A stretch of 64,000 nucleotides of DNA, taken from the NCBI RefSeq assembly GCF_000577245.1, contig NZ_CBYO010000022.1, forward strand, positions 310,001 through 374,000, given 5' to 3'. The first letter of the stretch is position 1. The number at the start of each line of letters is the position of its first letter. The stretch comes from Paucisalibacillus algeriensis (lineage in GTDB: Bacteria > Bacillota > Bacilli > Bacillales > Amphibacillaceae). The notes under the pieces are model-generated. The model saw only the letters and a program-made list of their open reading frames with translations, did no database searches and had not been told where the DNA came from. Below, piece after piece: positions 1 to 9,504 of this stretch. Made by a program: the position numbers and the translations under genes.

Positions 1-97
1 AAAATGTCTATGTAGGAGGAAGTCATACACTTTTCGAATAAAATTCAAGCTGAAAAGTTCATGAGAATCAATAAGTAGAAACTATCTAAAAATACAT

Positions 98-129
98 AAA
101 AACCCCGCTACAACTATGTCATAGCGGGG
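98..129 (-). terminator. Rho-independent terminator of odhAB
   Basis: Perfect 8-bp stem (CCCCGCTA at 103-110 pairing with TAGCGGGG at 122-129) followed on the minus strand by five T residues (98-102). It lies 17 bp beyond the odhB stop codon and closes the odhA-odhB operon. Confidence 0.9.
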
Positions 130-145
130 AATATAAAAGTAATTA

Positions 146-1393
146 TCAACCTTCTAATAATAAATCATATGGATCTTCAAGCAGTTGTTTAACACGTACT
201 AGGAATTGAACCGCCTCTTTACCATCAACAATTCTGTGGTCATAAGAAAGCGCTAGATACATCATTGGACGCACTTCAATAGAATCATCTGGCATAGCAA
301 TAGGACGTTTAATGATATTATGCATTCCTAGAATACCAACTTGAGGTGCATTCAAGATTGGTGTAGAAAGCATTGAGCCAAATGTTCCACCATTTGTAAT
401 CGTGAAAGTACCACCTGATAGATCGTTCAAGCCTAATTCCTTATTACGGGCTTTTTTACCCAAGTTAGCGATTTCGCGTTCTACTCCAGCAAAGTCTAAT
501 CGGTCAGCATCTCGTACAACTGGAACTACTAAGCCATCATCTGTGGATACTGCAATACCAATATCATAGAACTTCTTAACAAGTAAATCAGTACCTTGGA
601 TTTCAGCATTTAGTAGTGGGAAGTCTTTTAAAGCACCTACTACTGCTTTTGTAAAGAATGACATGAAACCAAGTTTAACTCCATGCTTATCTAAGAATTT
701 ATCTTTGCGCTCGCTACGAAGCTTCATCACATTTGTTAAATCCACTTCGTTGAATGTTGTAAGCATTGCTGCAGTTTGTTGTGCTTCAACTAAGCGTTTT
801 GCAATTGTTTGACGACGACGTGACATATTCACAACGTCAACTGGCTTATTAAATTCAGTTGCTGCAGGTACTTTAGGTGCTTCTTTCTTAGCAGGAGCAG
901 CTTGTTGTTTTGGTGCACTTGCAGCAACCTCAACATCTTCAGGGCGAACACGACCTAGTGGATCACGAGTTGCTACAGTACTTAAGTCAATATTTAGTTC
1001 ACGAGCACGCTTTCTAGCGGCAGGTGAAGCAATTACATCCCGGTTAGATGTTTCTTCTAGCTTAGCAGCTGGTGCTGGTGCAGCTTTTGTTTCTTCTTTT
1101 GGAGCTTCTTCTTTGGCAGCTGGTGTTTCTTCTTTTGCAGGTTCAGGAGTAGCTCCACCTTCTTCACTTGCCAATGCGATAACGTCACCAACGACAACAT
1201 CTTCGCCTTCTTCTTTCACGATTTCTGTAATGACTCCAGAAACTTCCGAGTTAACTTCAACATTAACTTTATCTGTTTCTAGCTCTACTACTGGGTCACC
1301 TTTTTCAACTTTGTCCCCTACTTTAACTAACCATTCTGCAATAGTTCCTTCTGTAATAGACTCGGCTAGTTCTGGCACTTTAATTTCACTCAT
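146..1393 (-). CDS. odhB: Dihydrolipoyllysine succinyltransferase, E2 of 2-oxoglutarate dehydrogenase
   Basis: E2 component of the 2-oxoglutarate dehydrogenase complex: it carries the lipoyl arm and transfers the succinyl group to CoA in the TCA cycle. The 415 residues show an N-terminal lipoyl domain with the lipoylated lysine in ETDKVNVEV (Lys42). A long Ala/Glu/Pro/Lys linker follows (about 78-118), then a peripheral-subunit-binding domain (about 120-157, starting [10 protein letters not shown]). The catalytic acyltransferase domain runs from about 185 and ends in the active-site motif SYDHRIVDG (His385). Its ATG overlaps the odhA stop as ATGA and its AGGAGG site lies inside the end of odhA, so translation is probably coupled. 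Length is typical of Bacillus OdhB. The succinyl rather than acetyl assignment rests on the odhA neighbour. Confidence 0.97.
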   Translation of the reverse strand: MSEIKVPELAESITEGTIAEWLVKVGDKVEKGDPVVELETDKVNVEVNSEVSGVITEIVKEEGEDVVVGDVIALASEEGGATPEPAKEETPAAKEEAPKEETKAAPAPAAKLEETSNRDVIASPAARKRARELNIDLSTVATRDPLGRVRPEDVEVAASAPKQQAAPAKKEAPKVPAATEFNKPVDVVNMSRRRQTIAKRLVEAQQTAAMLTTFNEVDLTNVMKLRSERKDKFLDKHGVKLGFMSFFTKAVVGALKDFPLLNAEIQGTDLLVKKFYDIGIAVSTDDGLVVPVVRDADRLDFAGVEREIANLGKKARNKELGLNDLSGGTFTITNGGTFGSMLSTPILNAPQVGILGMHNIIKRPIAMPDDSIEVRPMMYLALSYDHRIVDGKEAVQFLVRVKQLLEDPYDLLLEG

Positions 1394-4245
1394 TTGGATT
1401 CTCCTCCTAATGTCGGGTTTATTGCTTGTTGTATAATTGTCTCTTGTTCTGCTTTATGGACATTTGGATCCCCAACAGCTGGTGCAGAGCGGTCTGGACG
1501 TCCAATATAGCGTAAAGTTTGACCCGGTTTTAATAAATCACGTAAATAATCATCTACAAAATCCCATGCTCCCTGATTCTTAGGCTCTTCTTGTACCCAA
1601 ACAATTTCTTCAAGATTTGAAAGTTCTTTTAGAACACGCTCCAATTCTTTTGTTGGAAATGGATAGATTTGCTCTAGACGAACAGCACGTAGCCAATCCA
1701 ATTTCTCGTCAGTACCATCAAGTGCTTCTTCAATATCAATCATGACTTTACCTGTTCCAATTAGTAAGCGTTTAGCATTCTTTTTGCTCACTTTTAGGTT
1801 TGGCTGGTTACGTAGCAGTTGAAATTTTCCTTCTGTAAATTCTTTTGCTTCAGAAGCAATACGTTGATTTCGTAGCAAGCTACTCTTAGGTGTCATTAAC
1901 ACTAATGGGCGAGCTTCTTCTTTACCACGTAAGGCTGCTTGACGACGAATCAAATGGAACAATTGCGCAGATGAGGTTACATATGCAACAATCCAGTTAT
2001 TCTCAGCAGCCATTTGTAAGAACCTTTCTAATCTCGCACTTGAGTGCTCTGGTCCTGCTCCTTCATGACCATGAGGGAGTAATAGGACCATGTTGGATTT
2101 ATCTCCCCATTTTGCACGAGCAGAAGAGATGAATTGATCAAAAACTGTCTGTGCTACGTTAGCAAAGTCTCCAAACTGTGCTTCCCAAAGAACTAGTGTA
2201 TTAGGGGATTGAACACTATATCCATATTCGAATCCTAATACAGCCACTTCAGAAAGTGGGCTATTTCGTATATCAAACGATGCATTAGCACCTAACCCGT
2301 GGAAGATACTATACTTTTCATTTGTGACAGCATCATTTAAAACTGCATGACGGTGAGCAAATGTACCACGCTCAGAGTCCTGACCAGTCAATCGGATTGG
2401 AATACCGTCTTTTAAAATGGAAGCATATGCTAGTGCTTCCCCTGCACCCCAGTCAACAAGGTTACCATCTTTTAATGCTTCTTTACGACGTTTGAAAATT
2501 CTTGCTAGCTTTTTATTTTCTGTAAAGCCTTCTGGACGGTTAAATAGTCCATTATTAATTTCTTCTAGTTCTTCAAGCGATACAGCAGTTTCATACTTTT
2601 CTAAGTCCGTATTTAAAGCATCAGGCATATCTTTACATTCGACTTTAACAATTTCTGTTTCGTCCATGCCTTCAATAATAGCCTTAAGGTTTTCTTCAAT
2701 CTTTGCTACCATTTGGTCAAATTCTTCTTTAGAAACAATACCTTTTTCTGCTAATTCATTAGCAAACACATTAGCAGCTGTAGGATGTTTATCAATCAAA
2801 CCATAAAGCTTAGGTTGTGTAACCCTTGGCTCATCCATTTCATTGTGACCATAGCGACGATATCCAACTAAGTCTATTAAAATATCCTTATTAAATTTCT
2901 GACGATAATCATAAGCAAGTTTAATCGCTGATACACATGCGACTGGATCATCAGCGTTCACATGCATGACCGGAATCTCAAACCCTTTTGCTAAGTCACT
3001 AGCATAACGAGTAGAACGACCATCTTCCTGGTTTGTTGTATACCCCAGTAAGTTGTTCGCGATGATATGAAGTGTACCACCAGTACGATATCCAGGTAGA
3101 TTTGCGAGATTTAGTGTTTCAGCAACAACACCTTCCCCGATAAAAGCAGCATCCCCATGAATTAGTACTGGAATAGCCTTTGAATCATCTTGTTTTGGAT
3201 AACCACTTTCTGTACGATCATCCTGTGCTGCTCTTGCAAACCCTTCCACTACTGGATTAACGAATTCTAAGTGAGATGGATTATGAGCTAGTGTAATTTT
3301 AATCTTCGTTTCGTTACCATCTTTAACATCTTTCACAGCACCAAAGTGATATTTAACGTCCCCGGTCCAACCGTAGGTAATCCCTCTAGATCCTTCAGAA
3401 GGCATTAATTCCTTATTAGGTGAATGGTGGAATTCGGAGAAAATTTTATCCATTGGTTTCCCTAATACATGAGCTAACACACTTAATCTTCCTCGGTGTG
3501 CCATACCCATCATAATATTTTCAACGTTATCTTCTATTGCGTACTTAACAATATGGTCAAGCATAGGAACCATGGCTTCAAGTCCCTCAATAGAGAAACG
3601 CTTTTGTCCAACAAATGTTTTTTGAAGAAATGATTCAAACCCTTCCACATTTGCTAAGCGGTCTAGTAATTGTTTTTTCTCATCATTAGACAGATCCAAA
3701 CGAGCTTTTCCAGACTCAATATAATTAGATAACCAGTCTCGCTCCTCATCACTATCTACATGGTCATATTCAAATGTAATCGTGCCAGTATAGTATTTTC
3801 GTAGTTCTTGCACAACATCAAGTGCATTATCAACACCAGCTGGTGCCTTTTCCCATACCCAAGATGCAGGAATTTCTTTTAAATCTGCTTCTGATAACCC
3901 ATAATTACTAGGATTTAGTAATTCAGACTTTCTTTCTTCATAAATACTCACAGGATAAATATCTGCTTCTAAATGACCGAAACGACGAATAGCCTCAACC
4001 AATTTAACTGTTGAGGTGATTTTCTTGACATCATTAATAGAAGTACTTCCAGAACTTTCTCGTACCGAATTGGTTGTAGTACTCAGCCAACTAGGAGCTC
4101 CATGTTGATCAAACAATTCTTTAATAGATGGATCAACTGCTTGAGGGTCCTCTTTATACAGTTCATATTGTTCTTCTAGATATCCTATATTAGGACCATG
4201 AAACTCTCCCCAGAATCTTTGTGAAGATTCATCATTTTGTGCCAC
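1390..4245 (-). CDS. odhA: 2-oxoglutarate dehydrogenase E1 component
   Basis: Thiamine-diphosphate-dependent E1 subunit that decarboxylates 2-oxoglutarate and reductively succinylates the E2 lipoyl arm; cytoplasmic. At 951 residues it matches full-length Bacillus OdhA. Recognisable segments are the N-terminal [16 protein letters not shown] region, the [15 protein letters not shown] block, the ThDP-binding GDAAFIGEG stretch, [13 protein letters not shown], and a transketolase-like C-terminal half with [15 protein letters not shown]. It is first in a two-gene operon with odhB (4-bp overlap). No E3 gene is adjacent, as usual in Bacillus, where lpd sits with the pyruvate dehydrogenase genes. A sigma-A-like promoter lies upstream. 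Confidence 0.97.
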   Translation of the reverse strand: MAQNDESSQRFWGEFHGPNIGYLEEQYELYKEDPQAVDPSIKELFDQHGAPSWLSTTTNSVRESSGSTSINDVKKITSTVKLVEAIRRFGHLEADIYPVSIYEERKSELLNPSNYGLSEADLKEIPASWVWEKAPAGVDNALDVVQELRKYYTGTITFEYDHVDSDEERDWLSNYIESGKARLDLSNDEKKQLLDRLANVEGFESFLQKTFVGQKRFSIEGLEAMVPMLDHIVKYAIEDNVENIMMGMAHRGRLSVLAHVLGKPMDKIFSEFHHSPNKELMPSEGSRGITYGWTGDVKYHFGAVKDVKDGNETKIKITLAHNPSHLEFVNPVVEGFARAAQDDRTESGYPKQDDSKAIPVLIHGDAAFIGEGVVAETLNLANLPGYRTGGTLHIIANNLLGYTTNQEDGRSTRYASDLAKGFEIPVMHVNADDPVACVSAIKLAYDYRQKFNKDILIDLVGYRRYGHNEMDEPRVTQPKLYGLIDKHPTAANVFANELAEKGIVSKEEFDQMVAKIEENLKAIIEGMDETEIVKVECKDMPDALNTDLEKYETAVSLEELEEINNGLFNRPEGFTENKKLARIFKRRKEALKDGNLVDWGAGEALAYASILKDGIPIRLTGQDSERGTFAHRHAVLNDAVTNEKYSIFHGLGANASFDIRNSPLSEVAVLGFEYGYSVQSPNTLVLWEAQFGDFANVAQTVFDQFISSARAKWGDKSNMVLLLPHGHEGAGPEHSSARLERFLQMAAENNWIVAYVTSSAQLFHLIRRQAALRGKEEARPLVLMTPKSSLLRNQRIASEAKEFTEGKFQLLRNQPNLKVSKKNAKRLLIGTGKVMIDIEEALDGTDEKLDWLRAVRLEQIYPFPTKELERVLKELSNLEEIVWVQEEPKNQGAWDFVDDYLRDLLKPGQTLRYIGRPDRSAPAVGDPNVHKAEQETIIQQAINPTLGGESK

Positions 4246-4308
4246 GTCTTATACCCCCATTAGAAGTTAACTTTCTCCGTTTGAAAACGGTTATTATTCG
4301 CAATTCTT

Positions 4309-4337
4309 ATTATAGAACTGACATCAAACTTCATCAA
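4309..4337 (-). promoter_or_regulatory. Probable sigma-A promoter of odhAB
   Basis: On the minus strand TTGATG (4332-4337) is followed by a 17-bp spacer and a perfect TATAAT (4309-4314), about 65 bp upstream of the odhA start. No operator was recognised next to it. Confidence 0.6.
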
Positions 4338-4461
4338 CTAATATACCTTATTTTCCTTAGGAGAACAATATATCTTATGTACGTTTCCGTAGAAATGTAT
4401 CGAAATAAAAAGATAGTGAATTTTCTAATTTATCTGTTCACGTTTTTGTAACCATTCATAG

Positions 4462-4490
4462 TTCACTTTCTGTAATTTTTTCGCTATAAT
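4462..4490 (+). promoter_or_regulatory. Probable sigma-A promoter of the 33-residue peptide gene
   Basis: TTCACT (4462-4467), 17-bp spacer, TATAAT (4485-4490), about 60 bp upstream of the small ORF start at 4551. It diverges from the odhA promoter. Confidence 0.6.
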
Positions 4491-4550
4491 GGGGACAGAT
4501 ATAATAAGCTTTCTTTTTACATATGGAATTAATTAAAGGAGGATTACATA

Positions 4551-4652
4551 ATGAAATTAGCACTTCTTATGGGTGTTATCGTTACATTCCTAGTATCAAT
4601 CTTTGCTGCTGGATACGAGGCAAAACCAGGAGTACCAAAAAAAAATCAATAA
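4551..4652 (+). CDS. Small hydrophobic peptide, 33 aa
   Basis: The ORF starts MKLALLMGVIVTFLVS, is hydrophobic through residue 20, then has a short polar tail (EAKPGVPKKNQ). It looks like a single-pass membrane peptide or a very short exported peptide. Support for a real gene comes from context: a good promoter at 4462-4490, an excellent AAAGGAGG site 7 bp before ATG, and a terminator starting 9 bp after the stop. These make a complete 230-bp transcription unit. I do not recognise the family. It could be a small membrane regulator or a toxin-like peptide, but no antisense RNA gene was spotted beside it. Confidence 0.7.
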   Translation: MKLALLMGVIVTFLVSIFAAGYEAKPGVPKKNQ

Positions 4653-4660
4653 TGTTAGTA

Positions 4661-4692
4661 AAACTAGCTCTTTTTGGAGGGCTAGTTTTTTT
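4661..4692 (+). terminator. Terminator after the 33-residue peptide gene
   Basis: Stem AAACTAGC (4661-4668) / GCTAGTTT (4681-4688), then a T-rich run into 4692. Confidence 0.85.
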
Positions 4693-4716
4693 GTTTAGTT
4701 TGGGGTTAGCCGCAAT

Positions 4717-4884
4717 AACCAATTATATAAACCCGATGATTGGGAGTATGGGCAATAACCGTGTTTAAACTGTCCAGGAATCCGGAGCTTGGACCCGATA
4801 CCAGGAACCTTATGACCAGGTAGCTGGAACTTGCACCCAAACCAAGCATTCATCTGCCCGGAATTCCCGAGCTTAGCCCCTAAT
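4717..4884. repeat. Four degenerate tandem units of 41-44 bp
   Basis: Reading the plus strand, units begin at ACC at about 4717, 4758, 4800 and 4841. The shared pattern is an ACC start, a variable 12-bp stretch, a GC-richer core resembling CCAGGAATCCGGAGCTTGG, and an end near ACCCGA or a variant. The first unit is the most diverged. Several cores are partly self-complementary (CCAG/CTGG, GGAATTCC). The minus-strand frame through it gives a repetitive peptide, but it has no convincing ribosome site, so I treat it as a non-coding repeat between the peptide gene and trmL. Confidence 0.6.
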
Positions 4885-4913
4885 CCGAAAATCATACTCC
4901 CAACACTCCATAC

Positions 4914-4942
4914 AAAAAACGCTACTCACAAAGTGAATAGCG
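4914..4942 (-). terminator. Terminator of the queG-ogt-amidase-trmL operon
   Basis: A 10-bp stem with one wobble (CGCTACTCAC at 4920-4929 with GTGAATAGCG at 4933-4942) and six T residues on the minus strand (4914-4919), just beyond the trmL stop. Confidence 0.85.
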
Positions 4943-4948
4943 CAAAGT

Positions 4949-5422
4949 TTACTTTAAATATGGAAACCTCTGCTGCCTTAATACCTCATAAACAATAATT
5001 GCAGCAGTATTCGATAAATTCAAGGAACGAACTTTATCATTCATATGAATTCTGAGGCATTGGTCCTCTTTTCCTACTAATAGTTCCTTTGGAATTCCAG
5101 TAGATTCTTTTCCGAAAACAAAGAATAATTCTTCTTCAGAATTACTAAAATCAAAATCGGTATAGTGCTTCGTCCCGAAGTTTTCAATATAGTAAAACTT
5201 ACCTTCTGGATATTTATCATATAAGTTAAATATTGTATGATGTTCCTCGATATCAACATCTTTCCAATAATCTAATCCTGCTCGCCGAACCGCTTTATCC
5301 TCGGTAGAGAATCCAAGTGGATGGATTAGATGTAGTTTTGTATCGGTGGCTAGGCAAGTTCTTCCGATATTCCCTGTATTGGCTGGGATTTCTGGTTCAA
5401 ATAATACAACATGTACACTCAC
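4949..5422 (-). CDS. trmL: tRNA (cytidine(34)-2'-O)-methyltransferase TrmL
   Basis: SPOUT-class methyltransferase that 2'-O-methylates the wobble nucleotide of tRNA-Leu isoacceptors using SAM. The 157 residues show the family signatures FEPEIPANTGNIGRTC at the N-terminus (about 8-23), VFGKESTGIP in the middle and a C-terminal RSLNLSNTAAIIVYE trefoil-knot region. Length and start (VHVVLFEPEIP) match B. subtilis CspR/TrmL. It is the last gene of the queG-ogt-amidase-trmL run, 57 bp after the amidase gene, an arrangement close to B. subtilis yhbA-yhbB-cspR. Confidence 0.93.
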   Translation of the reverse strand: MSVHVVLFEPEIPANTGNIGRTCLATDTKLHLIHPLGFSTEDKAVRRAGLDYWKDVDIEEHHTIFNLYDKYPEGKFYYIENFGTKHYTDFDFSNSEEELFFVFGKESTGIPKELLVGKEDQCLRIHMNDKVRSLNLSNTAAIIVYEVLRQQRFPYLK

Positions 5423-5479
5423 AATTCATTTCTCCTTGCTCTTTTCCTTTGCATAATCAACTTTATCATTATATCACTT

Positions 5480-6322
5480 TTACCCAATACGGAAAAACTT
5501 ATATTGAATGTTTGGTGTGTAAGCTGTAGAATCCTCATAGGACCAGTAACGCTGACGGCTATTGGATGTGTGGGCATTAACAAGCGGCATTCCATCGGCA
5601 CCTTTCGCGACAACAATCGTATTATGATTCCACCTACCATCCCCCTCGAAATCATAACAAATAATATCACCAGGTTGTAGTTCTGCCGGAGAATCCACTT
5701 CAGTTCCTGTTAACCCCTGTGCAGACCCTGATAAATACCATCGTAATGAGTGGGCAACTGCCCAACTATAACTCCTACTGCTTCCTGAGTACCACCAACC
5801 CTGATTTCGATTTGGTGCACCTCGCATTGGTGCCCCTCCTGCTCGCAAGCATTGTGAAACATAATTTGTACAGTCCACATCAAACTTCTGATACTGGGGA
5901 TTATAACTGTTCCACCATCTTTCAGCGTACTGAACAGCTGCAAGTCTATCATAGACAAACCGTTCTTGGTTATCGACTTTTTCCGTATCAGGAATTAATT
6001 TTTCTGTCGGTTCTTCCTGTCCATTGATTTCAGTATGCCTATGATCAATAATCTCTCCATCTTTTAATCTGAATTCATAAGGAATGGTTCTCTCTTCTCT
6101 AAAAAAATGCTTACCCTGTTTCATCAGCATGGAAAGATGAAGGTGATAATAAACTTTTTCCTCTTGGTCATATTTCATTCGTTGGTAAATATGACCCTTC
6201 CCATTTACTTTCACGAGCTTTACATTTCGCTTTTCATTTAATGCCTGATGCCGTTCCCACCAATCTAATGTTGGAGAATCCGATCCAAAGAGTTCTTCCC
6301 AAAAATTTTCCAATGACTTCAT
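5480..6322 (-). CDS. Amidase-domain protein, YhbB-like
   Basis: 280 residues counted from the ATG preceded by GGAGGGGATTTTT; an ATG five codons upstream lacks a usable site. No signal peptide or membrane segment is visible. The C-terminal half looks like the CHAP/NlpC-like 'amidase_6' fold. It begins at YDRLAAVQYAERWWNSYNP, has the candidate nucleophile Cys in FDVDCTNYVSQC, then the GWWYSGSSRSYSWA segment and a catalytic-type His in RWNHNTIVVA. The family is related to peptidoglycan or peptide amidases, but the substrate is unknown. It sits between ogt and trmL, as yhbB sits between queG and trmL in B. subtilis, so the linkage is conserved without an obvious functional reason. Confidence 0.8.
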   Translation of the reverse strand: MKSLENFWEELFGSDSPTLDWWERHQALNEKRNVKLVKVNGKGHIYQRMKYDQEEKVYYHLHLSMLMKQGKHFFREERTIPYEFRLKDGEIIDHRHTEINGQEEPTEKLIPDTEKVDNQERFVYDRLAAVQYAERWWNSYNPQYQKFDVDCTNYVSQCLRAGGAPMRGAPNRNQGWWYSGSSRSYSWAVAHSLRWYLSGSAQGLTGTEVDSPAELQPGDIICYDFEGDGRWNHNTIVVAKGADGMPLVNAHTSNSRQRYWSYEDSTAYTPNIQYKFFRIG

Positions 6323-6362
6323 AAAAATCCCCTCCATTAGAATATATGGAGGGAATGCTTGT

Positions 6363-6875
6363 CTAAAGCAATATTTCTTCGTGCTTTAATAAATATTCTT
6401 TTCTATCTAAACCACCATTATAACCAACTAATTTTCCACTTTCCCCCACCACTCTGTGACAGGGAACAACAATAGAAAATGGATTTTTATTTACAGCCCC
6501 ACCAACTGCTCGAACGGCCTTTGGATTACCAATTGCTACTGCAATATCTTTGTAAGATTTCGATTTACCAAACGGAAGCTCGTTTAGTAGAACTTGCCAG
6601 ACTTTCTTCTGGAAATCTGTGCCATAAAAAGAATATCCAAATTCAAACACTAATCTTTCTTTACGAAAATACTCTTGCAATTGTTTTTCAACTTGAGTGA
6701 CTTTTTCAGGTACATGAATTGCTTGCCATTCCTTAAAATATCGCTTCGTCCATTTTATCAGTTTTTCTTGATTGTCAGCGTATGCTCCATAATCAATCCT
6801 AACTATTTTTTCACCATCACTAATTGCTAGTAAAATCCCTATAGGTGTTTCGATTTCTCCATAATAAAGGTACAT
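6363..6875 (-). CDS. ogt: Methylated-DNA--[protein]-cysteine S-methyltransferase
   Basis: Suicide DNA-repair protein that moves the alkyl group from O6-alkylguanine to its own cysteine. About 170 residues starting MYLYYGEIETPIG. The active site is the IVVPCHRVVG motif, preceded by the helix-turn-helix segment KSYKDIAVAIGNPKAVRAVG and followed by GYNGGLDRKEYLLKHE, all classic for the family. GGGGAGG lies 5 bp before the chosen ATG (6875); an ATG 3 bp upstream is too close to that site. The gene starts 11 bp after the queG stop. It appears to be an addition to the queG-yhbB-trmL order of B. subtilis. Confidence 0.92.
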   Translation of the reverse strand: MYLYYGEIETPIGILLAISDGEKIVRIDYGAYADNQEKLIKWTKRYFKEWQAIHVPEKVTQVEKQLQEYFRKERLVFEFGYSFYGTDFQKKVWQVLLNELPFGKSKSYKDIAVAIGNPKAVRAVGGAVNKNPFSIVVPCHRVVGESGKLVGYNGGLDRKEYLLKHEEILL

Positions 6876-6886
6876 CATCTCCTCCC

Positions 6887-8038
6887 CTATTTCTTTGTGA
6901 GTTGCACATCCCGAAAGGCTAAACCCTTTTCCATTTCGAAGAGTACATCCGTGTCTTCTTCTTTTTGCATTGCTTCTTGAATTGCAGTAAATGCTTCTTC
7001 TGTTCCAATTTTCCCAAGAGACCATGCTGCTGTACCACGTATAACTGGACGGGGATCCTGCAACATGACAGTAATTAAATCATCCACTGCTGTTTTATCT
7101 TTATAGTGACCAAGCCCAATTATAGCATTACGCTGAATTGGCTTCTTGCCTCGCCAAGAGCCAGCGATATGGCCAAATGTTTCTTTAAATTCACGGTTCG
7201 AGATTGTAAGCATTGGTTTCAACTTCGGCTTTGCAACATCATTTTCTGGTTCAAATTCTGGATGTAGATGAAAATCAACTTTCTTATTCTTCGGACAAAC
7301 AAGTTGGCATGTATCACAACCATAAACTCGGTTCCCGAGCTTACTTCGAAATTCATCTGGTAGGAAATCCTTTGTTTGTGTTAAAAATGCAATACAACGC
7401 TGTGCATTCAGTTGTCCACCTTGAATAATAGCACCTGTTGGACATGCATCTATACATTTACGGCATTCTCCACATCCATCTTCTGCTGGGGTATCTGGCA
7501 CAAATGGTATGTTGGTAATCAATTCACCAAGGTAAACAAAGGAACCATATTCTTCTGTAATCAGAATGGTGTTTTTTCCAACGAATCCAACACCAGCACG
7601 TTCCGCCACAGCTTTATCTGATAATTCACCGGTATCAACCATTATTTTCGTTACTGCATCCTTTACTTTCTCATGAATAAAGGTCTCTAATTTTCTTAAC
7701 CGTTCCCGAAGTGCATCATGATAATCTACTCCCCATGAAGCACGACAGAAAAAACCTCTACGCTCTTCTTTTGTACTCTTTGGTGCATCTTTTCTCAAAC
7801 GTGAAGGATAGGCAACTGCAATAGAGATAATGGATTGAGCTTCTGGTAATAATCGCCGTGGTTCTGTACGTTCTTCATTGGAACCTTTTTCAAAACCAGA
7901 ATGATAGTTTAATTCTTGTTGACGTTTTAGACGTTCTTTCAATTCACTGAAAACATCTGCTGTTGTGAAACCTATTTTATCGATTCCAATTTCTTTGCTA
8001 TAATCGATGATTTCTTGTTTCAATTGATTTGTATTCAT
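6887..8038 (-). CDS. queG: Epoxyqueuosine reductase QueG
   Basis: Cobalamin- and [4Fe-4S]-dependent reductase for the last step of queuosine synthesis in tRNA. 383 residues: an N-terminal cobalamin-binding reductase domain, two ferredoxin-like cluster motifs (CRKCIDACPTGAI and CDTCQLVCPKNKK) and a C-terminal HEAT/PBS-lyase repeat segment (from about 305, IQRNAIIGLGHYKDK onward). The HEAT extension is typical of Bacillus YhbA. It is the first gene of the operon leading to ogt, the amidase gene and trmL, so two of the four genes modify tRNA. Confidence 0.94.
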   Translation of the reverse strand: MNTNQLKQEIIDYSKEIGIDKIGFTTADVFSELKERLKRQQELNYHSGFEKGSNEERTEPRRLLPEAQSIISIAVAYPSRLRKDAPKSTKEERRGFFCRASWGVDYHDALRERLRKLETFIHEKVKDAVTKIMVDTGELSDKAVAERAGVGFVGKNTILITEEYGSFVYLGELITNIPFVPDTPAEDGCGECRKCIDACPTGAIIQGGQLNAQRCIAFLTQTKDFLPDEFRSKLGNRVYGCDTCQLVCPKNKKVDFHLHPEFEPENDVAKPKLKPMLTISNREFKETFGHIAGSWRGKKPIQRNAIIGLGHYKDKTAVDDLITVMLQDPRPVIRGTAAWSLGKIGTEEAFTAIQEAMQKEEDTDVLFEMEKGLAFRDVQLTKK

Positions 8039-8137
8039 GTACAGTGCCTCCCTTCTGATGTCATGTTTCGCTAACTCTAAGATACTACTTGGAAAATAAT
8101 TTGTTAAGTAATCTGAGGATTTTTATTGAAGAAAAGG

Positions 8138-8178
8138 AAAAACGCAACACTTCGTAAGTTATTACGAAATACTGCGTT
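8138..8178 (-). terminator. Terminator downstream of tRNA-Gly
   Basis: A long near-perfect stem with G-U pairs: AACGCAACACTTCGTAA at 8141-8157 against TTACGAAATACTGCGTT at 8162-8178. T residues follow on the minus strand (8138-8142), 13 bp after the tRNA 3' end. Confidence 0.85.
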
Positions 8179-8190
8179 AGGACATATGTA

Positions 8191-8264
8191 TGGAGCGGGT
8201 GATGGGAATCGAACCCACGACATCAGCTTGGAAGGCTGGAGTTTTACCATTAAACTACACCCGC
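8191..8264 (-). tRNA. tRNA-Gly (anticodon TCC)
   Basis: The minus strand folds as a complete cloverleaf: acceptor GCGGGTG / CACCCGC, D-arm with TTTAATGGTAAAA, anticodon loop CTTCCAA giving TCC, T-arm GTGGGTTCGATTCCCAT, discriminator T and encoded CCA. It is a single tRNA gene with its own terminator, not part of a cluster. Confidence 0.97.
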
Positions 8265-8538
8265 ATTGTGTATTGGGAAAGAAATATAATTAACAAGTTG
8301 TTTTTTTGAATGCAGAATTTATTATATCAAGAACTTTATAGATTGGCAAGTAAAATTTTCATATAAATTACTAATGGTAGCTGCTAGGTCTAAATCATTG
8401 GTAAAAATGAATATATTCCCCTACTCCATATCTGCCTCTAATAACGAAATATGTTCGCACGAATAGTATATACAAACAATCATTTACAACCACATAAGGA
8501 AGTAATAAAATAGTCATAACACTAAGGAGGGGAATGGG

Positions 8539-9411
8539 TTGTCAGTCTTTCCAGTTATATTATCTCAAGATAAGTTTATACATCGTGACAGTTTGAAATT
8601 TCCATTAGAGGAGCGCGCTCTTCAGTTTGGGGATGGTGTATATGAAGTAATTCGTATTTACAATGGAAACTACTATTTACTTGATGAGCATTTGGACCGT
8701 TTATATCGTTCTGCAGAAGCTATTAAAATTAAACTCTCTCAATCAAAAAAGGAATTGAAAGAGTTATTATTAGAATTATTGAATCGAAATAATATGGTCG
8801 AAGATGCAAAACTATATATGCAAGTATCTAGAGGGTCTGCACCTAGAGACCATGTTTATCCAGAAGGTGTTGAACCGAATATCTATGCCTATGTTCAATC
8901 TTTACCTCGTAATCTATCAACCTTAAAAAGCGGTGTACCTGTTATTACACACCGTGATATTCGTTGGGAAAATTGCTATATCAAGAGCCTTAATTTATTG
9001 CCAAATGTTATGGCAAAGCAGGAAGCAAAAGAAAATGGTTGTTATGAAGCAATCCTTCACCGTGATGGTCATGTAACGGAATGTTCCGCTTCTAATGTTT
9101 ATTTAGTCAAGGATGGAAGAATTTATACACATCCAACAACGCGAAATATTTTACATGGTTGTGTCCGTATGGCAATTGAACGATTTGTACTAGAACTACA
9201 AATCCCATTAATAGAGGATGCCTTTTTAATCGAAGACATCGCTGAAGCAGATGAGTTATTTTTATCTAGTAGCACATCCGAAATTACACCAGTTGTATCC
9301 GTGGATGGTCGTCAAGTTGGGGATGGAAAACCAGGAACCATAACTAGAAAACTACAAGCTGCCTATGAAAAGGATGCAAACATTCAAGAAAATTTAATTG
9401 CTAACGTTTAA
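8539..9411 (+). CDS. dat: D-amino acid (D-alanine) aminotransferase
   Basis: Fold-type IV PLP enzyme that interconverts D-alanine and 2-oxo acids with D-glutamate, which feeds peptidoglycan synthesis. 290 residues, close to B. subtilis Dat. Visible features are the LQFGDGVYEVIR N-terminal block, the PLP lysine in YIKSLNLLPNVMAKQ (Lys149), the GCYEAILHRDGHVTE motif and a C-terminal LFLSSSTSEITPV phosphate-binding segment. It starts at TTG with AAGGAGGGG 6 bp upstream; a nearby ATG is out of frame. Branched-chain aminotransferase or aminodeoxychorismate lyase are less likely given the SLNLLPNV context. Confidence 0.9.
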   Translation: MSVFPVILSQDKFIHRDSLKFPLEERALQFGDGVYEVIRIYNGNYYLLDEHLDRLYRSAEAIKIKLSQSKKELKELLLELLNRNNMVEDAKLYMQVSRGSAPRDHVYPEGVEPNIYAYVQSLPRNLSTLKSGVPVITHRDIRWENCYIKSLNLLPNVMAKQEAKENGCYEAILHRDGHVTECSASNVYLVKDGRIYTHPTTRNILHGCVRMAIERFVLELQIPLIEDAFLIEDIAEADELFLSSSTSEITPVVSVDGRQVGDGKPGTITRKLQAAYEKDANIQENLIANV

Positions 9412-9416
9412 TACAT

Positions 9417-9457
9417 GGCTGTCTCAGGATATGGTGCCTCCTAACGAGACAGCCTAA
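9417..9457 (+). terminator. Hairpin after dat
   Basis: A 9-bp stem GGCTGTCTC (from 9417) / GAGACAGCC (to 9454). The following sequence (TAAAATTTC) has a poor T-tract, so termination may be partial. Confidence 0.55.
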
Positions 9458-9504
9458 AATTTCATAGTTAACGTTCAGAATATTTTGTTTCAAAGGAGGA
9501 ATAT

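Noticed and set aside
4695-4895. A 66-codon minus-strand frame over the 41-44 bp repeat
   Set aside because: The repetitive peptide simply mirrors the DNA repeat; there is no Shine-Dalgarno and no family resemblance.
5411-5680. Overlapping frames on both strands near the amidase gene end
   Set aside because: They are shadows of the trmL start and the amidase C-terminus, without independent start signals.
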